Part shown: positions 33,761 through 44,062 of the stretch, one piece after another
Layout of the letters: the number at the start of each line of letters is the position of its first letter
Position numbering within the stretch: position 1 is the first letter of the stretch
Source: Coccinella septempunctata
Lineage: Eukaryota; Arthropoda; Insecta; Coleoptera; Coccinellidae
Assembly (NCBI RefSeq): GCF_907165205.1
Contig: NC_058192.1
Coordinates: 29,788,001 to 29,852,000, forward strand
Reading direction: 5' to 3'
DNA length: 64,000 nucleotides
Program-made: the position numbers and the translations under genes
The notes under the pieces: generated by a model
The model's input: only the letters and a program-made list of their open reading frames with translations
What the model was told of the DNA's origin: nothing
Databases searched by the model: none

Positions 33761-34599
33761 AGCTGTACTGTGGTAATGCTGTTAATTTCTGAATACGGCT
33801 GGCGAATGATTGTCGAAACTTTGTAGTGAATGTTTCAAACTGATGGAAATAGAATATACAATGAATTTACCAATTTTACCACCACTAATGGTTTCAAGTC
33901 AATTAAAGGGGAGGAAATCCTATGCCTACTCCTAATTTCCAAAGGAAGTCACCAATTTTTTGGTCGATTTGCAATACAATATATCTGTATGTGCAGATTC
34001 TCAATAAAAGAGCACATACTTAAACTAAGTTCTCTAGGAGAAAATATACTTAAATCAATTGCAATGTAATTAAAATAACATGACTGATTATACCATTTCG
34101 AGTTATTATATTTCTTCTATCTATTTACTTATTTATTTATTTATTGCACATTTAGGATACAAACAAAAAAGATTACCAACAAAGTATCCACTTATTTACC
34201 AAAAGAATCATCGTTATATTTAAGTCGGTATTATTTTGTACTTTGAACACGCTACGACTTATATTTCGGTATCTCGAGATCCCGACTTATATGTCGAAAT
34301 GAAAATGAAATGATCAAAATATTTGTTGATTACTTTCGATAAATATTTCTTTCTTGGTATTTGTAATCGTACTAAATGTTCAAAGTGACCACCTTCGGCC
34401 GTTACAGAAGAGTCTAGACCACACGGAAACACCCCCCTCCCCCTTTATTTACTTTATGCTAGACTTTTAGACAATATTTTGAAAAACTAAAGGAATTTCT
34501 TCTTATAGAAATTGAACGTAGGTTTTCTTCCTCCGGTGTGCAGGCCAAAACAGCATACAGTTCAGCCTGCACTATAGAACAATATCCTTCCCTAGGGGG
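33761..34599. other. Spacer with a LINE 3' tail at about 34110-34200
   Basis: At 34122-34185 the minus strand matches the LINE 3' end on the plus strand at 40105-40182 ('GGATACTTTGTTGGTAATCT' and 'TGTATCCTAAATGTGCAATA' followed by (AAAT)n). The remainder is unassigned. Confidence 0.45.
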
Positions 34600-35720
34600 A
34601 TGGACAGATTGAAACGAGGTCCCACAATTTCCATTCCAGTCCCTGTGGGCATCATAGAGCCCACCAAGTGGGACCTTCAGGCCAAGAAGCCTGTTTGGTG
34701 TAGATCATAGGTCTCTGTCAGGGACAATCACCCTGTAGGGTTCGGCAAAGTAGAAGAGCTGTTGTCGGCTCGATCCCCTCTGTGGAGAACACCATCTTAA
34801 GAGCCCCCTGAATAGTCCTCTATCGCGCCATTGTCCCTGTTCCCAAACTATAAGAGCATCTTCATAGCCACCTGTGTAACTACAAAGTCCTAAGGAGGTG
34901 AGCCCAGCAGACACTCGATAGCTGCCGTAGGGATGGATCTCGGGATCCACCACACCAGAGATGCGTAGATAAGGATAGGCCTCACCACTACAGTGTACAA
35001 CCAGTGCATAATGTCTGGTTTGAAGCCCCATCCTTTAACAAGCACTCTCCGAGTAGACCAAAAAATTACATTAGCCTTGCTCGATTGAGTCTCAGTGTGT
35101 TTGTTCCACAATAACTTGTGGTCCAGTGTCACACCGAGATATCGAACTTGCTCGGATAGGTTGAGCCCAATCCCAAACAAGCTAGGAAGCTTGATTGTGT
35201 GGGGCACCCTTCTCCTAGTAAAAAGAACCATCTCTGTTTTAGGTTTTAGGGTTGACCGAGAGTTCGTTCTCTAAGCACCATCGTTCAATATGCATATTGA
35301 CGCAGAGCATTCTGCATCAGATTACCTTACCTTTGATCAGTAGGACAAGGTCATCCGTATAGGCCACAACAACAAGCCCAGCCCTCGTCAGCTCGACCAG
35401 GAGCCCATTCAGGACAAGATTTCACAGTAGAGTTGATAAAACACCTCCCTGCGGACATCCCCTTCCCGGTGAGCCCCAGATTGTCGAGCCGCCTAGCCGA
35501 GCAGTTATGCTGCGATCCCTCAGCAGAGACCTCGCCCAACGACAAAGTGTCTGTTCCACGCCATGTTTGGACAACGCAGCTTGCATCGCGCCAAACGCAG
35601 TGTTGTTGAATGCACCCTCTATATCCAGGAATACAGCCAGTGTTCATTCTTTGTGATGTAGTCCGTTCTCAATGCAGTTAACCACCGAGTGAAGAGCAGA
35701 ATCTACTGATTTGCCTATTT
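34600..35720 (-). pseudogene. R1/Jockey-group LINE reverse transcriptase, degenerate
   Basis: In shifting minus-strand frames it has an aspartate block ('FLDIEGAFNN', near 35620), 'GCPQGGVLS' (about 35435-35463), the catalytic 'AYTDDLVLL' (about 35338-35366), then 'VRYLGVTLDHKLLWNKH' and 'RPILIYASLVWW' (35231-34890). At least two frameshifts are needed to connect them. The motif order and 'GCPQGGVLSP'-type sequence fit the R1/LOA/Jockey group. The endonuclease is missing. Confidence 0.7.
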
Positions 35721-36111
35721 GGTAAGCAAACAAGATTTGGAATATTATTAATTTCAATATTGTCCACCTTCGGCTTGAATGCAAGCTTCACATCGATGAA
35801 TTAAAGATGCCGTTAAGTGGCGAATCAGATTTGGGTCGTTTCGTATTTAGTTTGCTGCATCTTGAATTCTATCAAGTAATTATGAGATTTGATTTCAACA
35901 TGATAATCAACCTTCTTCATATGACTATATAAATAAAAATCTAAGCGATTTAGATTATGTGAACTAGATGGCCATTGTATTGGTTCTTAAGAACCAGTCA
36001 GGAATTCCTGACCTATCCATTTTTTCCGGAAATGTTCAGTCAGGCAACTGACTCTCCCTCTATGTCTCCATCTTACTGATACCACATATTTCCAACAATG
36101 TTGAGCTCTAA
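35721..36111. other. Unassigned DNA with three short palindromes
   Basis: GGTTCTTAAGAACC (35982-35995), GTCAGGAATTCCTGAC (35997-36012) and AGTCAG-GCAA-CTGACT (about 36040) lie close together. No flanking duplication was found for them. Confidence 0.4.
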
Positions 36112-36418
36112 AGCCCGTTTGCAACAGCCAAGAATTCTCTACAAAATTCTCGCAAGAAAACGGCAGAGATTATTTTGTACGCAACTGAACAGAGAATTCT
36201 ACCGAAAGTGCGTATGTAACGGTAGGTATATAATTCACGGCGCATGAATTTTCGACTAAATTCTCTAGAGAATTCATGCGTCGTGAATTTTGTACCGTTA
36301 CATACGCACTTTCGGTAGAATTCTCTGTTTAGTTGCATACAAAATAATCGCTGCCGTTTTCTTGCGAGAATTTTGTAGAGAATTCTCCACAGAATTCTAG
36401 GCTGTTGCAAACGGGCTT
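36112..36418. mobile_element. Large snap-back Harbinger-like MITE
   Basis: About 307 bp that is one nearly perfect palindrome with ends AGCCCGTTTGCAAC and inverse. It is flanked by TAA-like trinucleotides. Related to the 154-bp element at 2661-2814. A stub of another copy (AGCCCGTTTGCATC) follows immediately at 36421. Confidence 0.7.
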
Positions 36419-36559
36419 TAAGCCCGTTTGCATCATTGAAGTCAAAAAGGTTGTGCTCCAAAAATTTTATACAAATCTTCATTTAAACAATCATTTATAC
36501 CGTATGTACTTTCATCAAATCATTGCTGAAAATCCCACCCCAAACGTTTACACTGAAAC

Positions 36560-36590
36560 CGTTGATTGAAGTTATACTTCAATCAACGTC
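36560..36590. mobile_element. Micro-palindrome (31 bp), near-perfect 8-bp flanks
   Basis: Arms CGTTGATTGAAGT and inverse around TAT, plus two extra bases. Flanks ACTGAAAC (36552-36559) and AATGAAAC (36591-36598) match at 7 of 8. A similar half-sequence occurs at 3299. Confidence 0.5.
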
Positions 36591-36904
36591 AATGAAACGT
36601 TGCTGACATATCGTTGGCATATATGGATTCTGCAGTGCCTAAAGTTTCTTTAGTTCAATGCATACCAACCGATATTTTCTGTCGACCTACTATCTACCTT
36701 CTGTCAAAGTTTGTCATAGAGCTTGTAGAACACCCTGTATAATATATATGAGAATTGATTATTGGAATGGATCAAAAATTTAGGATATTGTGCAATCATT
36801 CCCAACCTTCAAGTAGAGAATCAGGGACGATTCGGAAAAACCCGTGCTGCAGACGTTGAATGTGATTTGGATATATAAAGTTGTTAGTTTAAGATCGCAA
36901 ACAC

Positions 36905-36930
36905 CATAGAGAAAGGGTCTCTTGTCTCTG
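36905..36930. mobile_element. Micro-palindrome (26 bp) with perfect 8-bp duplication
   Basis: CATAGAGAAAG...CTCTTGTCTCTG. GCAAACAC at 36897-36904 is repeated at 36931-36938. Inverse relative of the insert at 30087. Confidence 0.8.
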
Positions 36931-37734
36931 GCAAACACCGTCATATGGGGGATTTGCTGAGCAGCTTTACTAGTACCGATTTCAAGTTGCTCGTCGACAA
37001 GATTCAGCACAGCTTCTTCTATTGCTGGAATTCTTATCTTTCGCTGGCGACAACACTCATTCTTATTTTAATTGTACCACTTTCTCGTAGTCGTTGGAGA
37101 ATCCGTGTAAATAGAGCGTCATGTGGAGCCACACACGTTTAGGGAAATTTTCTACATATTTGTTGGATGCTTTTACAGAATGAGGTACACTGTCATCTTA
37201 ATGAGTACCTGCACACCTATGTGACAAAAATCTCAAAATGATAAGGATAAGCTAAATCGAAAAATGTTTCTTTACCGATTCAAAGTTAATCAAACCTAGT
37301 CAGTTGTCATAACAGAGTGACCGCTCACTAGATAAATTCTAGTTCGGAAATAATTCCAGCCTCTACGACTCACGCTTTGGTGATGATAATTTTTTTTCGC
37401 CAAATCCTTGAATTTTAGCAAGAAATTAGAACTGACCCCTTAATTGTTAAGAATAGATCAAGCTATCCAAAAAAATTTCTTGCGAAACAAGGTTCAGGGA
37501 TGAATTTTTCTACCCCTTTCAATCATACAGGAACACCATTAAAATTTTTTTGAATGTCTTCTCACACGATTCACGAATAACATAATAAGAAAAAGTTCTA
37601 TTAAATGTGTCTAGGTTTCGAATATGCATAAATTCATTATAATAATACATCATGTGTCTTGATCAATGGAAGAGTAGCTTTCCGCTATGGACAAGGGGTG
37701 ATATCGAATATTCGAGTAAAACGTCGAAAGAAAG

Positions 37735-38030
37735 GAAATGCTGAGGAAGAAAAGGAATGCTGCAGTAGCAAGTGATTCTTTCAAATGTTAGTCACAAGAC
37801 CATCTGCGTGAAATTATCAATATAAATGGAATGCGAATGATGGGTAAAAATCGTTGGATTGGAACAGCGTCGCAAAAATGGATAAGAAAGCACGATAGGG
37901 TGGGGCGCAATTCTTGAGGTTTGTAATGAAATAACGATGCATAATTATTTCCAATGAAAACGGAAATTTTTCGGAGAGCCGACAGGTCTCCGCTTTTGAA
38001 ATAATCCGCCACTGAAGGGATGATATAAAA
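37735..38030. mobile_element. hAT-like element end, fragment
   Basis: The right part ends AATAATCCGCCACTG, a common hAT terminal form, and shares its body (GGGCGCAATTCTT..., GAAAACGGAAATTTTTCGGA) with 44900-45056. The other end was not identified. Confidence 0.45.
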
Positions 38031-38476
38031 AAATTTATTCAAGATGCTGATAACTAAAAAAAATTACTTTATGAGGTACAGATAATCATAATTTTGTAAG
38101 ATTAGTAGTAATTTCAATGTTTTTCATTAATAGGTTGTCCTAATTTTTTGGGGAAGAATAAAATAGTAGGAATTCCCCACTTGATTGCAAAATGCCTGGG
38201 AAAAGATATTTATAAGAGGTTACTGTTTCAGGAGAAGCTCTGTAACTCTTCTAGCCAATGCAGGGGGCAACATTATATTCACAAAATGTCACGGTGGCAA
38301 AAGCACATATAAAAGATAGTTCAAATGACAAAATTGAGATTTCTAACAAAATATTGAATTGTCCATTCTCTTCCAAACAAACTGATATATCTGATAAAAT
38401 TGTTTCTGATCAGCAGTAACATGCAACATCTTTGGAGATTTATGTTGGAAGTAATTGTCAATTATTATTCCAATAA
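38031..38476. other. Unassigned DNA
   Basis: The minus-strand frame 38343-38633 runs into the next MITE and has no recognised domain. Confidence 0.35.
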
Positions 38477-38933
38477 GGCCCGGTACTTTCACCTTCGAAT
38501 AAATTTTATTCACTGTCAATAAGTATCCGTCAAATAATTTCTTATCTGAAGGATACCTTATTATTTCGGTGCTTTCAGATGAAATTATTTGACGAATAAC
38601 AATTCTGTGAAAACACGGTTTACTACTTTTCACTGATTAATGTAAAATAAGAGACCGCATTGTAGAAATTGTCATAATTCCAACTACAAATCAAATATTT
38701 CGTGAAAATCACACAAAAAATAACCATACATCCAGAATCTTAAAAATTCAACCAATGATGACGTAAAGACATTCGATTTATGACAAATACAATCTTATTA
38801 ACGAGTTTCAATGACAGATTTATTCGATGAATAACACTATCTGAAAGTGAAAAGACAGCATTTACAGTTATTCTACGAATAAGACTTATCTATCGAATAA
38901 ATTTATTTATTCGCACGTGAAAGTACCGGGCCT
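38477..38933. mobile_element. PIF/Harbinger-like MITE
   Basis: 457 bp, ends GGCCCGGTACTTTCAC and the inverse GTGAAAGTACCGGGCC, with subterminal AATAAATTTTATT/AATAAATTTATT. Flanked by TAA at 38474-38476 and 38934-38936. Noncoding. It lies just downstream of the C10-like gene. Confidence 0.65.
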
Positions 38934-39050
38934 TAATGAAATTGTATATATTATGGAAGTACATTTTTCAACACAAAATTAGTTTTAAAAGCGAAATTAC
39001 TAAAATTATATATGTATTTATAAATAAAATACTTCTATCCTGGGGATATG

Positions 39051-39422
39051 CTAACTACTATTCAATCTTTCTTCGGGTGGGGATGCATTTACAGCAACTG
39101 AGGGTAAATAATATGATCGAACAATACTGTGTAATTGGGCAACTTCTGAATTTTCCACTTCTAAACTTCTCAACATCTGAGCAAACTTCACAATGCCTTC
39201 TCTGCCTTCAGGGAATCCAAATTCTGTGATGACGTCCATCTGAATTTGCATCACTATGGGAAATAAGAACTGCATCATTTTCAACATTTCATTTCCAACA
39301 TTATCTCTGGCCTCATCAAGTTTTTGGGTATTTTCTGGAGTTTGAAGTGTTTCTAAAGTTCTATTAAGAATTTCAATGGCTAATTCTGTAGTTAGTGCCG
39401 GAAAATCTTCGGTCTTTGGCAT
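39051..39422 (-). CDS. C12orf57: Protein C10 (C12orf57) homologue
   Basis: A single exon of 123 residues from ATG 39422-39420 to a stop at 39051. It matches the small, highly conserved Protein C10 family, whose human member is 126 residues and is linked to corpus callosum development; its molecular role is not settled. The diagnostic stretch is 'LDEARDNVGNEMLKMMQFLF' followed by 'PIVMQIQMDVITEFGFPEGREGIVKFAQ'-type helices, all present. The protein is mostly alpha-helical with no signal peptide or membrane segment. It is divergent from Tasp1 1.4 kb away, suggesting an ancestral shared promoter. A 15-bp micro-insertion lies 42 bp upstream of its start codon. Confidence 0.88.
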   Translation of the reverse strand: MPKTEDFPALTTELAIEILNRTLETLQTPENTQKLDEARDNVGNEMLKMMQFLFPIVMQIQMDVITEFGFPEGREGIVKFAQMLRSLEVENSEVAQLHSIVRSYYLPSVAVNASPPEERLNSS

Positions 39423-39463
39423 ATTCTCTCAACTTTTTTGAAACTTTTGTAAACAAGAAATAT

Positions 39464-39478
39464 CAGAGACAACCTCTG
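39464..39478. mobile_element. Micro-palindrome (15 bp) with perfect 8-bp duplication
   Basis: CAGAG-ACAAC-CTCTG, the smallest in the window. AGAAATAT at 39456-39463 is repeated at 39479-39486. It is in the likely 5' UTR or promoter of the C10 homologue. Confidence 0.75.
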
Positions 39479-39567
39479 AGAAATATCGGAATATGACATT
39501 GACCATCAATGTCACAGATTACAGAGTAGATCATCAATGTCTTCTGTGGACATGCATAGACCTAGGT

Positions 39568-39584
39568 CAAAGAGTTACTCTTTG
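39568..39584. mobile_element. Micro-palindrome (17 bp), imperfect flanks
   Basis: CAAAGAG-TTA-CTCTTTG. The flanks CCTAGGTC and ATTAGGTC match in 6 of 8 if one base is shared. Same hairpin as 25538. Confidence 0.45.
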
Positions 39585-39599
39585 ATTAGGTCCAGAGCA

Positions 39600-40359
39600 G
39601 AGCCATATTTTGGCGATTAAGCGTCTTAATCGATGTCTTGAAGCGTCTTTAAGCGTGACGTCATCAATTTTGTTGTCGCAAAAATAGAATATCGCTGATG
39701 GTTGAGTCATCTGTCGTTGTCATTAGACAGCGAATCGAATTGTGAATTTTTCAATTTCTGTTCTTTGGCTATTATTTGAAAAATATTTATTTATTTTAAA
39801 TGATAATGCAGAAACTGCATTATTGGCAATAAAAGCACTCTTCCCTAGTAGGAATTCAAATCAAATTCGATATAAACAACATATTCTCTCTTCTTCTTTA
39901 TATCACCGATGCGGCGCTTTCAGGCTACTTTTAACGGTCTTGAATTGGATGGTGGCATGGATATCTTCTCAGACAATTTTGTTAGATTTAAAAAAACCTT
40001 GAAACATTTTTTTGTATCGGGTTTGTGAGAGAGAAGTTTTTGTTTTTTTTTTCCTTGATTTCGACGAGTTGTTTTGCTCGGTGAACTCGAACTTTCAATA
40101 TCTTTAAGTGGATACTTTGTTGGTAATCTTTTTACTGTTTGTATCCTAAATGTGCAATAAATAAATAAATAAATAAATAAATCACCCCTTTCCGCTTAAG
40201 AAAACACAGGCCAGAGACAAGATGACTCTATGACACAGGCGCTCTCCACAGACCGCCAGGTTCCGCTTAAAGCGTCTTAAAGACTGACGTCATGACTTAT
40301 TCGCTCGAATAGCACCCCTTAAAGACGCTTCACGCGTCTTAATCGCGAAAATATGGCTC
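39600..40359. mobile_element. MITE in the C10/Tasp1 interval, carrying a LINE 3' end
   Basis: Inverted ends GAGCCATATTTTGGCGATTA and (reverse complement) GAGCCATATTTTCGCGATTA with repeated GCGTCTTAA motifs inside both. Within it, plus-strand sequence from about 39740 to 40182 is a LINE 3' end: a frame with 'CGAFRLLLTVLNWMV' up to about 40002, then a 3' UTR ending in (AAAT)n, shared with 34122-34185. Confidence 0.6.
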
Positions 40360-40360
40360 A

Positions 40361-40381
40361 GATATATATATATATAATATA

Positions 40382-40452
<71 letters not shown>
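40361..40452. repeat. (AT)n microsatellite
   Basis: About 90 bp of nearly pure TA repeats, immediately to the right of the MITE end. Confidence 0.95.
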
Positions 40453-40457
<5 letters not shown>

Positions 40458-40460
40458 GTC

Positions 40461-40504
40461 CAGAGATAACTTGTCTCTGACATAGAGAAAGTCTCTTGTC
40501 TCTG
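40461..40504. mobile_element. Double micro-palindrome, imperfect flanks
   Basis: CAGAGATAACTTGTCTCTG joined through A to CATAGAGAAAG...TCTCTG (40481-40504), the latter matching 36905. The flanks CTCTGGTC and ATTAGGTC share only 5 of 8 bases. Adjacent to the microsatellite, so the left flank may be altered. Confidence 0.45.
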
Positions 40505-40511
40505 ATTAGGT

Positions 40512-40547
40512 CATAGACCTAATAAAATATGTATTATTAGGTCTATG
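40512..40547. mobile_element. Micro-palindrome (36 bp) with perfect 8-bp duplication
   Basis: Arms CATAGACCTAATA and inverse with an AT-rich centre. GATTAGGT at 40504-40511 is repeated at 40548-40555. A further imperfect palindrome starting CATAGAC lies at 40557-40589. Confidence 0.8.
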
Positions 40548-40820
40548 GATTAGGTCCATAGACAATCTAATTGATTGATTAGGTCTATGGTACAGGGAGA
40601 GCGAGAGCCCTGGTACAGGTTAATTTTTGCATCCTCCTCTTTGATTTTTGATAGTAAACAAAGAAGTCAAACAGAAAGTCTTCATGAACACTTTAAGTTT
40701 TGATAGTGAAGAGTTTTATTAAAAAGAAGGTTTGAAAAATTTTTGGTTTCAACATAGACTTGATGAGTCTATTGGTTTAATAGGATGTAATTTTCGTATA
40801 ATAATTTGTTTTTTTAAAGA

Positions 40821-41867
40821 ATGTTTCCTTCAATAATAGCGGTGCACTGTGGGGCTGGGGTTCATTGCTCAGATTACCGTTCAGAATACAACAAATTGTG
40901 TAAACAAGCTTGTCTGAGAGGTCTAGAATCATTGAAAAACGGTGGATCAGCTTTGGAAGCAGTAAGGGATTCTATAATCACCCTAGAAAATCATCCAAGA
41001 ACAAACTGCGGTTATGGGTCAAATTTAACTATAGATGGTGAAGTAGAAAATGATGCATCAATAATGAACGGAGAGACTTTATTATATGGAGGTTGTGGTG
41101 CTGTCAAAAGACTTAAGAATCCTATACAGTTAGCATATGATCTCTGTACAAAGCAAACACAAGAAAATGTACTAGGACTCATTCCCCCTTCTCTATTAGT
41201 AGGAAGTGGAGCTTTGAATTATGCCAAGAGTATTGGATTGAAAACTGTTAGTAATAAAACTATGATCAGTGTAAGTTCTGCAAAAAGACACAAGAAGTAT
41301 TTGGAAGTGTATCAGGAGGCAACTAGAGATAAAGAACAAAATCTGCTATTGGATACTGTAGGAGCTGTTTGCATGGATGCCAATGGTAATTTTGCTGCTG
41401 CTAGTAGCTCTGGTGGAATTTTACTAAAGAAATCTGGTAGAGTTGGTCAGGGTGCCCTTTATGCTAGTGGAACTTGGGCAGATAGTAGTTGTAAAGATAA
41501 TGAGCCATCCATTGCAGTTTGCACAAGTGGTTGTGGTGAACATCTTGTTAGAACTCAACTAGCGAAAGAAATTGCTAATGACTTAACAGAAGTTGAATGT
41601 CCCACAACTGGTTTATATAAATGTCTAACAGATAAATTTATCAATTCAAAGTTTCTGAAGAATGTAGATAACAAATTGTGTGGTGTTCTTGTTCTGAGTA
41701 AAAAGAATGATGAAGTTTCATTCATGTGGGGCCATAGTACAGAAACCATGAGTGTTGGTTATATGAGAAGTGATGATAAAAGGCCATCAGCATTTATTTC
41801 AGAATTACCTGTAAGATCTAAAGTTGGCCAAATTGTGAATATAGGTGGATATCATTATTCAGTTTGA
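40821..41867 (+). CDS. Tasp1: Taspase 1 (threonine aspartase)
   Basis: A complete single-exon gene of 348 residues, ATG 40821 to TGA 41867. Taspase 1 is an N-terminal-nucleophile hydrolase of the asparaginase-2 fold. It cuts itself, then cleaves regulators such as MLL/Trithorax-type and TFIIA-alpha/beta proteins after Asp. The self-cleavage site is 'LLLDTVGAVCMD': Asp178-Thr179, with Thr179 as the nucleophile. Other family blocks are the N-terminal 'IIAVHCGAG', 'ALEAVRDSIITLE', 'GYGSNL...ASIMNG', 'SSSGGILLKKSGRVGQGALYASG', 'AVCTSGCGEHLVRT' and 'FMWGHSTETMSVGYM'. The protein is somewhat shorter than the human form (420 residues), lacking the N-terminal extension and having a shorter loop before the cleavage site. 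No break is seen; it is likely functional. It is divergent from the C10 homologue. Confidence 0.93.
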   Translation: MFPSIIAVHCGAGVHCSDYRSEYNKLCKQACLRGLESLKNGGSALEAVRDSIITLENHPRTNCGYGSNLTIDGEVENDASIMNGETLLYGGCGAVKRLKNPIQLAYDLCTKQTQENVLGLIPPSLLVGSGALNYAKSIGLKTVSNKTMISVSSAKRHKKYLEVYQEATRDKEQNLLLDTVGAVCMDANGNFAAASSSGGILLKKSGRVGQGALYASGTWADSSCKDNEPSIAVCTSGCGEHLVRTQLAKEIANDLTEVECPTTGLYKCLTDKFINSKFLKNVDNKLCGVLVLSKKNDEVSFMWGHSTETMSVGYMRSDDKRPSAFISELPVRSKVGQIVNIGGYHYSV

Positions 41868-42042
41868 CTTATTTGATAATGAGGCATAATGTTCAATTGA
41901 ACCAGTTAGAGAATAAGTGGTTCAATTGAACTGGTTACAATATTTATTATTCATACTGAATATAAATATATTTTTTGTGTTGTTATTATAGCAAGATATG
42001 CCATTTATTTTTTGTGAATTATAGAATTGAATATTCAATAAA
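41868..42042 (+). terminator. Tasp1 3' UTR and polyadenylation signal
   Basis: AATAAA at 42037-42042 follows the stop by about 170 nt. The UTR contains two copies of GTTCAATTGAAC (41891-41930) able to form a stem with CCAGTT/AACTGG. Confidence 0.7.
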
Positions 42043-44062
42043 GTCTAAATGAATAGTAATATCCAAAAGTATAGAGTTTATTTCTTAGAACAATGCTTGT
42101 TGGATTGTTGCTGTATAAGTCCTGTAATTACCCTTCTATTTATGAATTTCTATAAAATAGAACTCCATACCTGACGAGCGAAAAATTTTTGGATCGGGAC
42201 CTAAAATTCCGATAAATTTGAAAAACTGCACAACTGCAGCTGGATCTATGCCGACCAAAATCAATAATCTTCGTCATGCTTTAGACGAGCAAAATATCAC
42301 ACGTAAATTCCAATCTTACGAACCGTGTTTTTTTTCAATTCGAATAGTTCGAGAACCCGCATTTGGATTTAGACCAAAATAAGTAGCCGTGAATACGGAG
42401 CCTGTCGAAATTGAACCCGGCAAATTCAAAATTGCGTCTAACGGCGTATCCACAACAAAGCGTTACACTAACACACAGAAGGAAATTTTTTAATGATTCT
42501 ATGGGCCTGTTCCGATATTGCTGGTTTTACTGGCCCGCAATCGAATAACAATAGAACTCGAACGACTGGGCCAATAGGCATCGTCTCTGAAATACTGACC
42601 GTACTGTTCAGGAATATCGGAACAGACGGTGAATCTACGTCCTTCGGAACGGATTTCGTGATGATCTTTCAAAAAAGTAATTTTTTATGTAAGAGCGCCT
42701 TCAAGCTTCGCTAGAGCTAGCGCTGGATACCAAGAATATCGCGATTGAGTTGTTTTCTTATTAATTATTTCTATCGTGAATGGCATTCTGAAGAGGAGTA
42801 CTATTGGGAAAGATACCAATTGAAATGATGAACTGGATTTTTATTTTATGTAATTGAAATGCTAACTGTAAATTGCTTTAGTATCGATTGATTAGTGTTC
42901 TATATCTATACTCTTATTCGATCCCGGAGAAGGGCTTTTATTGAGTTGAGAATTCGGTGGCCGAAGTGCACTTCGACACGAAGTTTACCATTCACAAACT
43001 TCAGTAAAAAAAAACTAATGAGTTATATGTAACTGATCAAAACATAAGCATAGCTCATTATCCGTAGCCGGCCTGAAATTCCATGCCGAAGTGATAATTT
43101 GTAGCTTGCAAGAAATTTTGACAACTTAGACGTCCGTGCCGAAGTGCACTTCAGCCAGCGAATTGATTACGAATGCAACACTTGTAGTTCACCATATATT
43201 TTATTACATTTCCACTTGTAATGCAGCACTTATTTCCGCCTCTGTGGGGCCACTTCGTCACTTGTTCCACAGCCCTCTTAACAACCTGTGTAAAATGGAT
43301 ATTTTTATATATTTCAAGCGCTTTTAGAAAAAACATTGTTCCTAACTCTTGCGGGAAGTGTATTGCCCGCAAGTATCACTTTCCGCACTGATAGGAAAAT
43401 AACTATTATTCTATAATATTATGTGCCGGAAAAATCCCTGCACAAAAATGCGCGCGGGAAAGGAATAGCAGGCGTTTTCCCGCACCTTTTGGGAAAGCGA
43501 CTCTTTGCATCTTGAGATGCGTGGGGGAAAAAGGTTAAACGCGAGTTAAACTCGAAAATTAATTTTTATTACATCATCCACCAAGATAACTAGATAACTG
43601 GTCATTTTTTCCTGCATTATTTTTTTTGAGATTATTGAAGTTTGCATTGGTAATGATACATAAATGGAGGAATTTCGTCGAAAATAAAGTTTGTGACGAT
43701 TATTTGCTAGGTCAGTTCGTTCTTGACGGTTCTGAAGGAAGCATTCCCAATTATTAAACGACAAGACAGCAATACATGCACGTACAAAGTTGATTTATGC
43801 AACAAAAACAAAATAAAAAGGACTCAACCATGTAGACAAATAATAGACCGCAGAAACCAGAAAGTCAGGAAATAGTTAGATTGTTAGATTGAACAGTGCA
43901 CTTTTATAGTGTGCTGGATCTCGCCTTTTCACTACTCAAACTTACAGTATTTTTTATCAACTAGTTAAAATCATGTGAATAAAGACCTTTATTATTATTA
44001 TGACTTTAGCCTTGAGGCTTTCACACTCCTCTCTAGAGGAAAATTCACTTATCCCAGATATC
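42043..44062. other. Unassigned DNA with short inverted repeats
   Basis: No gene was recognised. CTGTTCCGATATT at about 42508 and its inverse at about 42612 may bound a small MITE. 43268-43290 (CACAGCCCTCTTAA...CTGTG) is a partial copy of the micro-palindrome at 3839 but has no flanking duplication. GAAGTGCACTTC occurs at 42964 and 43141. Confidence 0.4.

Larger units (their letters stand above)
36419..37734. other. Unassigned DNA carrying two micro-palindromes
   Basis: No gene was recognised. Sequence at 36700-36740 (ACACCCTGTATAATA) resembles a MITE end. Confidence 0.35.

Noticed and set aside
35982..36052. Three close palindromes as micro-insertions
   Set aside because: None begins CA and ends TG with a matching 8-bp flank.
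40361..40452. (TA)n tract as a functional element
   Set aside because: Plain microsatellite; possibly expanded from a TA-rich hairpin but not demonstrable.
30087..40547. Micro-palindromes as hAT excision footprints
   Set aside because: Footprints normally leave a few bases derived from the flanks. Here arms of up to 15 bp recur at unrelated sites and match CA...TG ends, so insertion or internal collapse fits better. Not fully excluded.
43268..43290. CACAGCCCTCTTAA...CTGTG as another complete micro-palindrome insertion
   Set aside because: It shares sequence with 3839-3874 but has only 5-bp arms and no flanking duplication, so it was kept only as a possible partial copy.
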